Assembly: GCA_938008555.1 (NCBI GenBank)
Contig: CALLKE010000025.1
Location: 1 to 17,649 of the forward strand
Reading direction: 5' to 3'
DNA: 17,649 bases
Source of the DNA: an uncultured Pedobacter sp.
GTDB lineage: Bacteria > Bacteroidota > Bacteroidia > Sphingobacteriales > Sphingobacteriaceae
The notes under the pieces were generated by a model that saw only the letters and a program-made list of their open reading frames with translations, was not told the origin of the DNA and searched no databases. Shown piece by piece: positions 1 to 6,460 of this stretch; positions within the stretch are counted from its first letter, which is position 1, and each line of letters starts with the position of its first letter. Made by a program: the position numbers and the translations under genes.

Positions 1-27
1 GAGTTCAGACGTGTGCTCTTCCGATCT
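1..27. other. Illumina sequencing adapter (not biological)
   Basis: The first 27 bases match the 3' portion of the Illumina TruSeq read 2 adapter, ending in GCTCTTCCGATCT. The phage-like sequence starts at about 28. This is untrimmed adapter at a contig end, so the left boundary of the window is technical and nothing in these bases should be interpreted. Confidence 0.96.
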
Positions 28-29
28 CC

Positions 30-65
30 AAGTTCAATTTCAGTAAGTCCAAAGGAGTTAAATAA
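30..65 (+). CDS. possible 3' end of an upstream gene
   Basis: Between the adapter and queC one frame is open and ends in a TAA at 63-65, which would give the C-terminal residues KFNFSKSKGVK. The stop overlaps the queC start by one base (TAATG), the same coupling seen at three other junctions in this window. With only eleven codons available, neither the family nor the reality of the gene can be judged. It may simply be the queC leader. Confidence 0.25.
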   Translation, partial: KFNFSKSKGVK

Positions 66-778
66 TGGCAAATAAAATTGTCGTCGTATTAAGTGGCGGA
101 CTTGATTCGTCAGTTGCTGCTTATAGGACGAAATATGAGTTTCCTCATAGCGAGCTGCATTTACTTTCTTTTAATTACGGACAAAAGCATGTTAAAGAAT
201 TAAGGGCTGCCAAGAGGATTGCCAATTACCTAAATGCATTTCACCAGGTAGTCGAATTATCTAATCTTGGACTTTTGTTTAAAGAAAGTAAGAGCAGCCT
301 AATTTCTTCTACTGATGTTCCTGATGGACATTATGCAGAAGAGACAATGAAAGCAACTGTAGTACCAAATCGCAATATGATTATGGCTTCTATTGCTGCT
401 GGTTATGCAGTTTCAATTGGTGCAGATAAATTAGTGTTTGGCGTTCATGGCGGTGATCATTTCATTTATCCTGATTGTCGAACAGCTTTCTTTACTAGTT
501 TGCAAGCGACCATTTTAGAAGGTAATGAAGGATTTGTAGATAGCAATTTCACTGTTTATACCCCCTACATTGCTAACACTAAAAATGATATTGCATTAGA
601 CGCATTTCGTTTACGTGTTCCTATTCAAGCAACATGGAGCTGCTATAAGGGAGGAGAAATTCATTGCGGTACTTGCGGTACTTGTGTTGAAAGACTAGAA
701 GCAATTGCTTCAACTGGGATCGAAGATCCTACAGAATATCAAAATAATGAATACTGGAAAAAAGTAACAACAGAATAA
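65..778 (+). CDS. queC: QueC, 7-cyano-7-deazaguanine (preQ0) synthase
   Basis: This enzyme uses ATP to convert 7-carboxy-7-deazaguanine (CDG) to preQ0, the last step of preQ0 synthesis. The 237-residue protein has the N-terminal PP-loop SGGLDSS (residues 10-16). It also has the C-terminal zinc site, Cys193-x7-Cys201-x2-Cys204-x2-Cys207, followed by the usual VERLEA helix. Length is normal for QueC. No glutamine amidotransferase domain is fused to it, so it is not the Gat-QueC variant linked to other 7-deazaguanines. The ATG is preceded by AAAGGAG with a 7-base gap. It opens a cluster with queD, queE and folE. In a phage with a DpdA-like gene, the product is most likely destined for DNA rather than tRNA; that role is inferred from context. 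Confidence 0.95.
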   Translation: MANKIVVVLSGGLDSSVAAYRTKYEFPHSELHLLSFNYGQKHVKELRAAKRIANYLNAFHQVVELSNLGLLFKESKSSLISSTDVPDGHYAEETMKATVVPNRNMIMASIAAGYAVSIGADKLVFGVHGGDHFIYPDCRTAFFTSLQATILEGNEGFVDSNFTVYTPYIANTKNDIALDAFRLRVPIQATWSCYKGGEIHCGTCGTCVERLEAIASTGIEDPTEYQNNEYWKKVTTE

Positions 779-821
779 AACTTGGTCGTGAACCGATTAA
801 GATTAGAAAGGAACAAAAAAA

Positions 822-1211
822 ATGTGGAAGATCAGTAAAGAGTTTCACTTTAGTGCAAGTCACCAATTAAGCGACTTGCCAGATGACCATCAATGTGCTC
901 GTCTTCATGGACATAATTATGTACTGAAGATCACTTTGGGAAGTTCGCAACTTGATAACGTCGGATTCATTGTAGATTATGGTGAGTTAGGATTTGTGAA
1001 GGATGTTGTTGATCGTATGGATCACCGACACTTGAATAACCTATTTACTTTCAATCCTACTTCAGAGAAAATTTGTCGCTATCTTTGGAATGAATTTGAT
1101 GCTGCATTACATGTTTCTAAATTCCATCAATCTGTTAGTTACTTAAGTGTCTCTTTAAGTGAAACACCTAAGACTTGGGCTGAGTATGAAAGTACTAGGT
1201 GTGTAGGATGA
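822..1211 (+). CDS. queD: QueD, 6-carboxy-5,6,7,8-tetrahydropterin synthase
   Basis: QueD converts dihydroneopterin triphosphate to 6-carboxytetrahydropterin, the second step of preQ0 synthesis. The 129-residue protein has the PTPS-superfamily zinc histidines, with SASHQL (His14) and HGH (His29, His31). Cys25 of the Cys-x3-HGH motif is the expected catalytic cysteine. Further family signatures are VDYGEL (residues 51-56), MDHRHLNN (66-73) and PTSEK (79-83), with a late Glu114 in SLSE that fits the substrate-anchoring glutamate. Length is typical of QueD. The ATG follows a GAAAGGA ribosome binding site. The 43 bases after queC hold no promoter I can see, so queD is probably co-transcribed. Its stop overlaps the next ORF as ATGA. 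Confidence 0.94.
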   Translation: MWKISKEFHFSASHQLSDLPDDHQCARLHGHNYVLKITLGSSQLDNVGFIVDYGELGFVKDVVDRMDHRHLNNLFTFNPTSEKICRYLWNEFDAALHVSKFHQSVSYLSVSLSETPKTWAEYESTRCVG

Positions 1212-1345
1212 ATAAATCAGGACCAGATCCATATTCATTACCTATACTAAGTGCATTGCAAAACAAACCAATGTATCAAGGCACAGTAGATAAAGCTACT
1301 GTACAAAAACGAAGGGCTAAGAACAAGGCTGCAAGGAGGGCTTGA
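1208..1345 (+). CDS. small basic protein of unknown function (45 aa)
   Basis: This ORF of 45 codons fills the whole gap between queD and queE. Its ATG overlaps the queD stop as ATGA, and its TGA lies one base before the queE GTG. The sequence AAGGAGG inside its last codons is the queE ribosome binding site. The product starts with MNKSGPDPYSLPILSAL and ends in a strongly basic stretch, KRRAKNKAARRA, without membrane segments or cysteines. The tight fit and translational coupling argue for a real gene. A nucleic-acid-binding or enzyme-partner role is only a guess from its charge. I do not recognise a named family. Confidence 0.68.
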   Translation: MNKSGPDPYSLPILSALQNKPMYQGTVDKATVQKRRAKNKAARRA

Positions 1346-1346
1346 A

Positions 1347-2045
1347 GTGCTGCGCGTAAGTGAAGTGTATTCATCAATTCAAGGCGAAGGTCCAAATGTA
1401 GGAAGGACTACTGTTTTTGTTCGCTTTGCTGGTTGTAATCTTCGTTGTCCTGGTTGGCCTTGTGACACACAACATGCAATTGATCCTAAGTATCGCAGTG
1501 AATGGGCTAAGACATCATCTGAAGATCTTGCGACACAAATCGAGCAATGTATTGATATCTCAGGCTCTGAATGCATTACATTAACTGGAGGAGAGCCTTT
1601 CCTTCAAAAGCATGATGATTTATACAAATTGATCAATCAATTTCCAGGACAAGAAATTGATTGCTTTAGTAACGGATTACTTACTTACCCTGAATGGGCA
1701 CCAAACTACATTAACTTCATTATGGATTGGAAGTTATTAGGATCAGGAGAAAGTATTGAAAGTGCTGTTCGATTGCATAATTTGCACTTGCTTGCAAAAT
1801 CAGATTTAGATCATGCAGTTAAGTTCGTTATTAAGGATTGGACCGACTTCGAACAGGCTGTACAAATCTATCATAAGCACTTCTCAAGTTACAACAATGT
1901 GATTGAAATCTATTATGGACGCGTTTGGGGTTCAGAATTGACTGATCGAGACTTGGCAGAAGCTGTGATGGTAAATGGTCTCCCTTGGAGGCTCAATGTT
2001 CAAATGCATAACTATATTTGGCCCGCCAACGAAAGAGGTAAATAA
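1347..2045 (+). CDS. queE: QueE, 7-carboxy-7-deazaguanine synthase (radical SAM)
   Basis: QueE is the radical SAM enzyme that contracts carboxytetrahydropterin to CDG, the third step of preQ0 synthesis. The 232-residue protein begins with the family's EVYSSIQGEGPNVGR region, which is followed by the iron-sulfur cysteines and then LTGGEPFLQ for SAM binding. The cysteines are Cys30-x3-Cys34-x4-Cys39 (GCNLRCPGWPCDT). This has two more residues between the second and third cysteines than the common CxxxCxxC pattern; I believe this spacing occurs in other phage QueE proteins. The start is GTG with AAGGAGG 8 bases upstream. Its stop overlaps the folE ATG by one base (TAATG). Confidence 0.93.
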   Translation: MLRVSEVYSSIQGEGPNVGRTTVFVRFAGCNLRCPGWPCDTQHAIDPKYRSEWAKTSSEDLATQIEQCIDISGSECITLTGGEPFLQKHDDLYKLINQFPGQEIDCFSNGLLTYPEWAPNYINFIMDWKLLGSGESIESAVRLHNLHLLAKSDLDHAVKFVIKDWTDFEQAVQIYHKHFSSYNNVIEIYYGRVWGSELTDRDLAEAVMVNGLPWRLNVQMHNYIWPANERGK

Positions 2046-2671
2046 TGTTTAATTCAGCTATGGCGAATTGTCCCGATGCTATGTATCATGGCACTCCTCA
2101 TAGGTATTGTTCCTGTGGTTGGACAGAAGCAACTGCCGCCGAGGAAGCCGCGACGGTCCTTTTACAACATACCACAGGGCTGGATATCAGTAGTGAACAT
2201 GGTGCACAAACTCCTGAAAGATTTATGCGCATGTTAAAAGAGTTAACAACTGCAGAAGAGTTTACCTTCACAACGTTTCCTTCTGAAGGAATTCATGATA
2301 TGATTGTTGTACAAGATATTCCTTTTGTAAGTGTGTGTAATCATCACGTAATTCCTTTTGTAGGAAAGGTACATGTTGCTTATGTGCCCAATGATATGAT
2401 GGCTGGTTTATCTAAGTTTGCACGTTTAGCTAAGTTCTATGCGAAGCGACTTCAAGTACAAGAACGATTAACAGTACAAATTGCTGATGAGATTGAACAT
2501 GAGTTAGCTCCATTAGGTGTAGGTGTTGTTATTCAGGCAGAACATTTCTGTATGACTATTCGTGGAGTTCAAACTCCTGGCACTTTGACGACAACGGCGG
2601 CTATGCGCGGTGTCTTTGCTGATCATGACAAAACAGCTAAGTCAGAATTTATGAGCATCATTGGACTCTAA
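2045..2671 (+). CDS. folE: FolE, GTP cyclohydrolase I, with Cys/His-rich N-terminal module
   Basis: FolE opens GTP to dihydroneopterin triphosphate, the entry step to preQ0. The 208-residue protein carries SVCNHHVIPFVGKVHVAYVP and EHFCMTIRGVQTPG. Zinc ligands Cys98, His101 and Cys169 are spaced exactly as in the E. coli enzyme (Cys110, His113, Cys181). SKFARLAKFYAKRLQVQERLT is also typical. The unusual part is the first ~26 residues, with Cys9, His15, His19, Cys22 and Cys24 (CPDAMYHGTPHRYCSCGW), which resemble a small zinc-binding module not found in ordinary FolE. An internal Met6 could be an alternative start. Bases 2101-2160 are about 58% GC by hand count, well above the neighbouring DNA. 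The gene closes the que cluster. Confidence 0.94.
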   Translation: MFNSAMANCPDAMYHGTPHRYCSCGWTEATAAEEAATVLLQHTTGLDISSEHGAQTPERFMRMLKELTTAEEFTFTTFPSEGIHDMIVVQDIPFVSVCNHHVIPFVGKVHVAYVPNDMMAGLSKFARLAKFYAKRLQVQERLTVQIADEIEHELAPLGVGVVIQAEHFCMTIRGVQTPGTLTTTAAMRGVFADHDKTAKSEFMSIIGL

Positions 2672-2682
2672 TAATCGCACTC

Positions 2683-2711
2683 TTGAAATTTCTATATAGA
2701 TAGGCTATAAT
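2683..2711 (+). promoter_or_regulatory. sigma70-type promoter, copy 1
   Basis: TTGAAA (2683-2688), a 17-bp spacer and TATAAT (2706-2711) form a near-consensus promoter. The upstream bases GCACTC and the downstream TA match the promoter at 7765-7793, giving a shared GCACTCTTG around the -35 box and TATAATTA at -10. It lies in the only gap in the first 7.7 kb and should drive the MazG-to-ligase block. The -10 box ends one base before the MazG ATG at 2713, so normal initiation would start inside that gene. Confidence 0.75.
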
Positions 2712-2712
2712 T

Positions 2713-3063
2713 ATGGTAGATAAAGAATTAAGTTTTAGCGAATTGGCAAAGCAATGTTTGGAAGATTCAGAAGAATGGTTTGGTGATTTGGATGTGGTTT
2801 ATAGCATTCCATATTACACATTATGTCTTGCTGGTGAAGTGGGCGAATTTGCCAATATTGTCAAAAAGATAGAACGTGGTAAACTGAAATTTGATGCAAA
2901 AACTAAATATGAGATGGCAATGGAATTAACTGATGTATTTACTTACATGCTTAATATTGCAGCTCTATTGCAGATTGATTTGACTAAAAGCTACCAAATA
3001 AAACGAGCCATTAACGAAGAAAGATTTACGGAAGAAAAGGAGGCACGAAATGAGTCAAGCTGA
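2713..3063 (+). CDS. MazG-like nucleotide pyrophosphohydrolase
   Basis: Proteins of this all-alpha NTP pyrophosphohydrolase superfamily hydrolyse nucleotides, some of them noncanonical dNTPs or ppGpp-related, to monophosphates plus pyrophosphate. The 116-residue single-domain protein has the metal-binding pairs Glu42-x2-Glu45 (GEVGEFANIVKK) and Glu71-x2-Asp74 (ELTDVFTYML), plus a basic KKIERGK segment between them. The true substrate cannot be read from sequence. Its position between preQ0 genes and dpdA suggests nucleotide-pool control. The start is odd: the ATG sits one base after a promoter -10 box and has only a weak AGG upstream. No good later start exists before the catalytic motifs. 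It may be read from que-operon transcripts or by an unusual leaderless route. Confidence 0.85.
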   Translation: MVDKELSFSELAKQCLEDSEEWFGDLDVVYSIPYYTLCLAGEVGEFANIVKKIERGKLKFDAKTKYEMAMELTDVFTYMLNIAALLQIDLTKSYQIKRAINEERFTEEKEARNESS

Positions 3064-3340
3064 GAAAGATTTGATCGAAGAAATTAATGCCGCTGTAGAA
3101 GCTTTTCAGTACCTTATTAGTGAACGTCACAGGGATGGTGCTGAGCGTTATGGCGAAATTACTTTCTTGGGTAATGATGTCGTTCGCATGATGTTAGAAG
3201 AGCTTGCTGATACTGTTAACTATTGCACAATGCAAGCAGTAAAGCTTTTGATTCTGCAAAAGAAGTTAGAAGAATCTGGCCAAGCAACTGAAATGGGAAT
3301 TACTTCGTTTGAGGGTACAAAGAAAGTTGGATGGGAATGA
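3050..3340 (+). CDS. small helical phage protein of unknown function
   Basis: This 96-residue acidic, predicted all-helical protein overlaps the MazG-like gene by 14 bases. A good AAGGAGG site lies just upstream of its ATG. The core RYGEITFLGNDVVRMM followed by LEELADTVNY looks like a conserved phage family. The EELAD segment recalls the second metal-binding helix (ExxD) of MazG-type folds, and Glu-rich helix 1 (EKDLIEEINAAVEAF) could be a partner helix, but a clear first ExxE motif in the expected place is missing. It could be a degenerate or divergent MazG relative, or an unrelated helical protein. Its stop overlaps the dpdA ATG at 3337 as ATGA, so it is translated within the same operon. 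Confidence 0.8.
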   Translation: MSQAEKDLIEEINAAVEAFQYLISERHRDGAERYGEITFLGNDVVRMMLEELADTVNYCTMQAVKLLILQKKLEESGQATEMGITSFEGTKKVGWE

Positions 3341-4083
3341 AACTAGCATTAATTCCTCCTATGAGCCTTTTGAATACTGCCGATACTAATTATCACATGG
3401 TATTGCCTCAACTTCTTTCAAATAGCAGTTATAATCGCTACTATCAAGAATGTTGTAGGAATCCTAACAATTTTGTCATTATGGATAATGGTGCGGCTGA
3501 AGGAGAAACAGTATCTTCGCAAAAGTTAGTTAATCATGCTATTGAATTAGGTGTCCAAGAAGTTGTAGCTCCTGATGTTTTAGGTGATGCATCTTATACA
3601 TTACGGCGAAGCTTAGATTTTGTTGATGATTTTGGCTACTTGCTATTTGAACATAATATTGGTATTATGTATGTGCTTCATGGACGTACTTGGAATGAAC
3701 TTTATATGGGAATACATTTTGCTACATGTACTCAATTTATTTCGTCAATTGGTATTCCGCGCAGTACATTTGATCTTTTTCCTTATGATTTAGCAAGGCA
3801 TTCAGTTGCTAGCCAAATTAGCGATCGCACAAATAAGCCAATTCATTTACTAGGTATGCACCCTAAGTACATTACGGAATTTGGTGGCAAATCGTGGCCT
3901 GATTCTGTTCGTGGTGTTGATACATCTGCTCCTTATAATTACACATATTCAGGAGCAAAGATTGATGGTTCAGATAATCCTGTTTCTCGTGTTCGTGATT
4001 ATTTTGATTTGCCTATTGAATTGTTTGATGAATACTTACTAGCAGCAAATATCAACTATCTAAAGGGAGTTGTAGATGTATGA
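3337..4083 (+). CDS. dpdA: DpdA-like DNA 7-deazaguanine transglycosylase (TGT fold)
   Basis: DpdA proteins are relatives of tRNA-guanine transglycosylase that swap guanine in DNA for preQ0. From this start the protein has 248 residues and, like other phage forms, is much shorter than tRNA TGT and lacks its C-terminal zinc site. Numbering below is from an in-frame ATG at 3331. VIMDNGAAEG (Asp52) matches the DSGG base-recognition motif of TGT. VVAPDVLGD (81-86) and HLLGMH (172-177) follow. GVDTSAPYNY (Asp197) sits where TGT has its nucleophilic Asp before PTR. The start at 3337 was chosen for the ATGA overlap, but 3331 adds only two residues. The identification rests on these motifs plus the complete preQ0 pathway next door. 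It overlaps the polymerase gene by 8 bases. Confidence 0.82.
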   Translation: MKLALIPPMSLLNTADTNYHMVLPQLLSNSSYNRYYQECCRNPNNFVIMDNGAAEGETVSSQKLVNHAIELGVQEVVAPDVLGDASYTLRRSLDFVDDFGYLLFEHNIGIMYVLHGRTWNELYMGIHFATCTQFISSIGIPRSTFDLFPYDLARHSVASQISDRTNKPIHLLGMHPKYITEFGGKSWPDSVRGVDTSAPYNYTYSGAKIDGSDNPVSRVRDYFDLPIELFDEYLLAANINYLKGVVDV

Positions 4084-6460
4084 TAAACAATACGCAGAAG
4101 AAGTCCTCGGAGCGGATTGCTCTAATTGTCCTCTTCGTATTGGTGGCAAGTTTATCCCCTCTCTTGGCCCTGATAATGCTAGTATTGCGTTTGTGGGTGA
4201 GGCGCCAGGTATTCAAGAAGCGCGAACGGGAATTTCCTTCTCTGGTCCTTCCGGGAAGTTACTCGAGAAAGTAAGTAGTACTTATGGCATTAATAGGGAA
4301 GAGGTGCTTTTAACTAATGCTACACTATGTAGGCCAGCTGATGGACAATCTCCTACCAAAGCCGCGATTACTGCATGTCGCCCAAGGCTCTTACAAGAGC
4401 TGCAAGACAGAGGAGCAGACACTGTGGTCGCGATGGGTAACTCGGCGGCGTTCGCTTTACTTGGAGTTGAAGGTATTACCAAACTCCGAGTGGGTCCTGG
4501 ACGTGAATCTGAGTATCCCGAACTTAAAGGGGTTAGAATCATTCCCACCGTCCATCCGGCTGCATGCTTACGGCAAAGCGACATGTTTCCGTCACTTATA
4601 TCGGATATTGGAAAGGTAATTAATAAAAATGTCAATTGGAATGAGCCAGAATACGAAGTCCTTGACGATCCTGTGGAAGCCTCCGAATTCTTACGCTGGC
4701 TACAAGGCCGAGCGGGAAGTGTTGTTATCGACATTGAAGTCGACATCGAAAAGGATACCGCATTTGACCATCCTGACCGATATGGTCTTCTCTGTGTTGG
4801 AATCGCATACGAAGAAGGACGAGCGGTTGTTATTGGTGAACGTGCTTGTCAAGACGGGAACGTTCGATCTGCTTTGGGTGACGCCCTCCGAGCTAGCTTT
4901 GTTGTCGCTCAAAACGGTAAATTCGACCTTGCAGGACTTAATCCTGTCATTGGGGATGTCCGACTTGGATTCGACACTATGCTCGCCCATTACTGCCTCG
5001 ACGAACGAAGTGGAATCCACGGACTGAAACAAATGGCAGTAGAGTACTTAGGTGCTCCATTGTATGATGAGGAGATTAAGAAATATGTCGGACCAAGACA
5101 AGGTTATGGCGTCATTCCTAAAGACATCCTGTATAAGTACAATGCCTATGACGCAGTATGTACATATTCGTTGTACCTGTTGTTCTCTGAGCAGCTGGAG
5201 AGAAGTAACCTCCGAAGAGTTCATGACCATTTGGTGGAAGCATCCAATGAGCTCGTGTACCTTGAGCTTAACGGTATTTCTATTGACGGCGGATACATTG
5301 AAGAACTTACAAAAAAGTACTTGGCCAGTTTAGAAGAAATTGAATCTAGTATCGACAAGATTCTAATCGATGCAGGCTATAAGGCTATTAATCCCAGGTC
5401 ACCAAAACAAATTAAAGAGGCGCTGCTATTCTTACGTTGTCGTGTCGATAGCACAAACGTAGATACAATTGTTACAATTATTGAAACGTTAGAAGCGCGT
5501 AAGCAAATTGATGTACCTCTTTATCATTTTGCACAAACTTTGTTGAAGCATAGAAGGGAAGCAAAGCTTTATGGGACATATGTTAAAGGAATTGCCAGTC
5601 GTAGATACAAAGGTCGAGTGTATCCTACTTTCTTATTGCACGGGACTACAACTGGAAGGCTTGCTTGTCGAAATCCAAATCTCCAAAACGTTCCTCGAGA
5701 ATCTTCAATTAAAAAATTATTCATCCCTAGTACAAGCTCTGACAAATCCGAACGACTATTCGTTCAAGCTGACTATAGCCAAGCGGAGCTGAGAGTATTA
5801 ACTTGGTTAGCTAAGGATGAATATTTCCGTGAAATCTTGAATGATTCATCAAGAGATTTGTTCGACGAGCTTACTCCTATTCTGTATCCCAATACAGGAT
5901 CCAAAAAAGAAATGTCCGAAAGTTCTTGGAAGGAATTACGAATCCGTGTCAAAGCATTTGTTTATGGTCTTGGTTATGGACGAACAGAATATTCAATCGC
6001 TAAGGAATACAAACTCTCGACCCAAGAAGCTAAAGCGGTCAAAAATCGTTTCTTTGATGCGATTCCTGCTATCGTCGAGTGGCAAAAATGGGTAAAGAAA
6101 CAAGTTTGGGATGGTAATGATTTAATCACACCATTTGGAAGGCATAGAAGGTTCCATCTTATTACTGATGAAAACTGGAAGAGTATTCAAAATGAGGCTA
6201 TGGCTTTTCTTCCCCAATCTACAAGCAGTGATATTTGTCTTCGAGCTATGACAAAAGTTAGTAAAGAAATTGCTGATACTGACGCATATATTCGTAACAT
6301 TGTACATGACTCAATTCTAATCGATTGTCGAGCAAACGAGGCTGAGGACATCTCTAAGATTCTTAATAGTCGTATGATTGAATCGGCATATCAAGTAGTT
6401 GGCGATTATGTCAAATTCGCAACTGACGTTAAAATTGGTTCTCATTGGGGTGAAGTGTAA
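4076..6460 (+). CDS. DNA polymerase I family (A) with N-terminal uracil-DNA glycosylase-like domain
   Basis: This is the likely replicative DNA polymerase, 794 residues. Residues ~10-185 form a family 4-like UDG domain. It has GEAPG (41-45), the loop GISFSG, TN at 80-81, HPAACLR (160-166), and four cysteines (15, 18, 85, 101) placed as the Fe-S ligands of that family. Residues ~210-370 are a 3'-5' exonuclease with DIE (219-221), NGKFD (280-284) and YNAYD (355-359). The polymerase follows: NPRSPKQ, TTGRLACRNPNLQNVPRE, motif A DYSQAELR (566-573), motif B Arg622-x3-Lys626-x3-Tyr630-Gly, and motif C VHDS (743-746) with Ser replacing the usual Glu. Tyr630 is the T7-type residue at the E. coli Phe762 position. 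There is no 5'-nuclease domain. GC content is raised in the first ~960 bases. Confidence 0.95.
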   Translation: MYDKQYAEEVLGADCSNCPLRIGGKFIPSLGPDNASIAFVGEAPGIQEARTGISFSGPSGKLLEKVSSTYGINREEVLLTNATLCRPADGQSPTKAAITACRPRLLQELQDRGADTVVAMGNSAAFALLGVEGITKLRVGPGRESEYPELKGVRIIPTVHPAACLRQSDMFPSLISDIGKVINKNVNWNEPEYEVLDDPVEASEFLRWLQGRAGSVVIDIEVDIEKDTAFDHPDRYGLLCVGIAYEEGRAVVIGERACQDGNVRSALGDALRASFVVAQNGKFDLAGLNPVIGDVRLGFDTMLAHYCLDERSGIHGLKQMAVEYLGAPLYDEEIKKYVGPRQGYGVIPKDILYKYNAYDAVCTYSLYLLFSEQLERSNLRRVHDHLVEASNELVYLELNGISIDGGYIEELTKKYLASLEEIESSIDKILIDAGYKAINPRSPKQIKEALLFLRCRVDSTNVDTIVTIIETLEARKQIDVPLYHFAQTLLKHRREAKLYGTYVKGIASRRYKGRVYPTFLLHGTTTGRLACRNPNLQNVPRESSIKKLFIPSTSSDKSERLFVQADYSQAELRVLTWLAKDEYFREILNDSSRDLFDELTPILYPNTGSKKEMSESSWKELRIRVKAFVYGLGYGRTEYSIAKEYKLSTQEAKAVKNRFFDAIPAIVEWQKWVKKQVWDGNDLITPFGRHRRFHLITDENWKSIQNEAMAFLPQSTSSDICLRAMTKVSKEIADTDAYIRNIVHDSILIDCRANEAEDISKILNSRMIESAYQVVGDYVKFATDVKIGSHWGEV

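Noticed and set aside
4282..4746. 154-codon open frame on the - strand inside the polymerase gene
   Set aside because: It lies fully antisense to strongly conserved UDG and exonuclease motifs and has low-complexity Ser/Leu content. It reflects the higher GC of this part of the gene, not a real product.
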